From Chloroflexota bacterium (GTDB lineage Bacteria; Chloroflexota; Anaerolineae; Promineifilales; Promineifilaceae), in assembly GCA_014584575.1 (NCBI GenBank), contig JACTMP010000024.1, positions 1-64,000 on the forward strand: a DNA stretch of 64,000 bases, given 5' to 3'. The notes under the pieces were generated by a model. The model saw nothing but the letters and a program-made list of their open reading frames with translations. It was not told the origin of the DNA and searched no databases. This document shows, in pieces, positions 63,592-64,000 of the stretch (positions are counted from its first letter, which is position 1; every line of letters begins with the position of its first letter). The translations under genes and the position numbers were made by a program.

Positions 63592-63984
63592 ATGCGCCTT
63601 TATCTCGATTCAGCGCCGCTAATCTACCTGATTGAAGATGTGGCCCCTTATGCTGAAAGCCCGGCTAAACGCCTTTCCGCGTCCAATATAGAACAGGTAT
63701 GCAGCGACCTCACGCGCATGGAATGTCGAGTCAAACCTTTGCGAGATGGAGAGATAGCTTTGCTCACCGCATTTGACACCTACTTTGCCGACATTATCAG
63801 TGATTTTGTGCCGTTATCTCGTGCTGTTATGGATCAGGCTACTGTGCTGCGGGCGCAGTATGGCTTCAAGACGCCAGATTCTATCCATCTGGCAGCCGCT
63901 ATTGTCGGTCAATGTGATTTGTTTCTGACAAATGACGGCCGTTTAAGCAAATGTAAAGAAATCGTGGTGGAAGCACTCTCCTAA
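63592..63984 (+). CDS. PIN-domain toxin (VapC-like)
   Basis: 130 residues of the PIN nuclease fold: first acidic residue in MRLYLDSAPLIYLIE (Asp 6), a Glu in LTRMECRV (near 44), Asp in TPDSIHLAAAI (near 98) and Asp in FLTNDGRLSK (near 116), the four acidic positions expected for a Mg-dependent RNase. Such toxins cut tRNA or rRNA when the unstable antitoxin is lost. Directly follows the antitoxin gene. Confidence 0.92.
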   Translation: MRLYLDSAPLIYLIEDVAPYAESPAKRLSASNIEQVCSDLTRMECRVKPLRDGEIALLTAFDTYFADIISDFVPLSRAVMDQATVLRAQYGFKTPDSIHLAAAIVGQCDLFLTNDGRLSKCKEIVVEALS

Positions 63985-64000
63985 CCAACCGCCAGTGTAC

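Overview
The window reads as part of a chromosome from a Chloroflexota bacterium (Anaerolineae/Caldilineae-like is my guess). Grounds are circumstantial: GC in the upper 50s, a DnaB-DnaD-DnaC-type helicase-loading gene set, PucR/CdaR and DUF151 proteins, many secreted beta-propeller and peptidase proteins, and abundant short intergenic repeats. An 8-bp palindrome, ACGGCCGT, is scattered through the whole window at far above chance frequency, in coding and non-coding DNA alike, much as HIP1 is in cyanobacteria.

Region 1 (1-22.5 kb) is a type I polyketide synthase (PKS) cluster on the minus strand. A single-module KS-AT-DH-ER-KR-ACP synthase (15873-22463) is followed, after an acetoacetate-decarboxylase-like gene and an oppositely oriented SDR gene, by a tightly coupled series: a KS-KR-ACP module with no acyltransferase (10050-13913), a two-module KS-AT-KR-ACP protein (668-10057), and the start of another KS protein that leaves the window at base 1.

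Region 2 (22.5-25.7 kb) is the most interesting part. A NarL/LuxR-type response regulator converges on a minus-strand set made of a 69-residue peptide ending in a Trp-rich tail, an isoprenyl-synthase-fold protein that keeps both DDxxD motifs but lacks the usual isopentenyl-diphosphate-binding Lys/Arg, and a six-helix membrane protein. This combination recalls ComX (prenylated pheromone), ComQ (its isoprenyltransferase) and ComA (response regulator) of Bacillus, which to my knowledge are described only from Firmicutes. A shared two-part DNA motif lies upstream of the response regulator and the reducing PKS, between the SDR and the AT-less PKS module, and upstream of the peptide gene. I infer a peptide-controlled regulon driving polyketide production.

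Region 3 (26-42.6 kb) is mixed housekeeping: two coupled hypothetical genes, a LysM protein antisense to an unusually long glycosyltransferase frame, a replication gene set (DnaB with two inteins, DnaD-like, tandem-ATPase DnaC-like), a DUF151 protein, a lipoprotein metallopeptidase, a membrane protein, a double GNAT acetyltransferase, 6-phosphofructokinase and a methyltransferase. Region 4 (42.6-51 kb) holds gene remnants, two large sensor kinases around an OmpR-type response regulator, and a PucR-type regulator. Region 5 (51-60.2 kb) encodes exported proteins: an HExxH peptidase, a three-repeat surface protein, two TolB-like propellers, an M23 peptidase and a V4R-domain protein. Region 6 (60.2-64 kb) is a SAM-I riboswitch with terminator, a cystathionine gamma-synthase-family enzyme, aspartate kinase and a PIN toxin-antitoxin pair.

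No rRNA, tRNA, CRISPR array or intact insertion sequence was recognised. All calls are from reading the sequence; no database search was possible.
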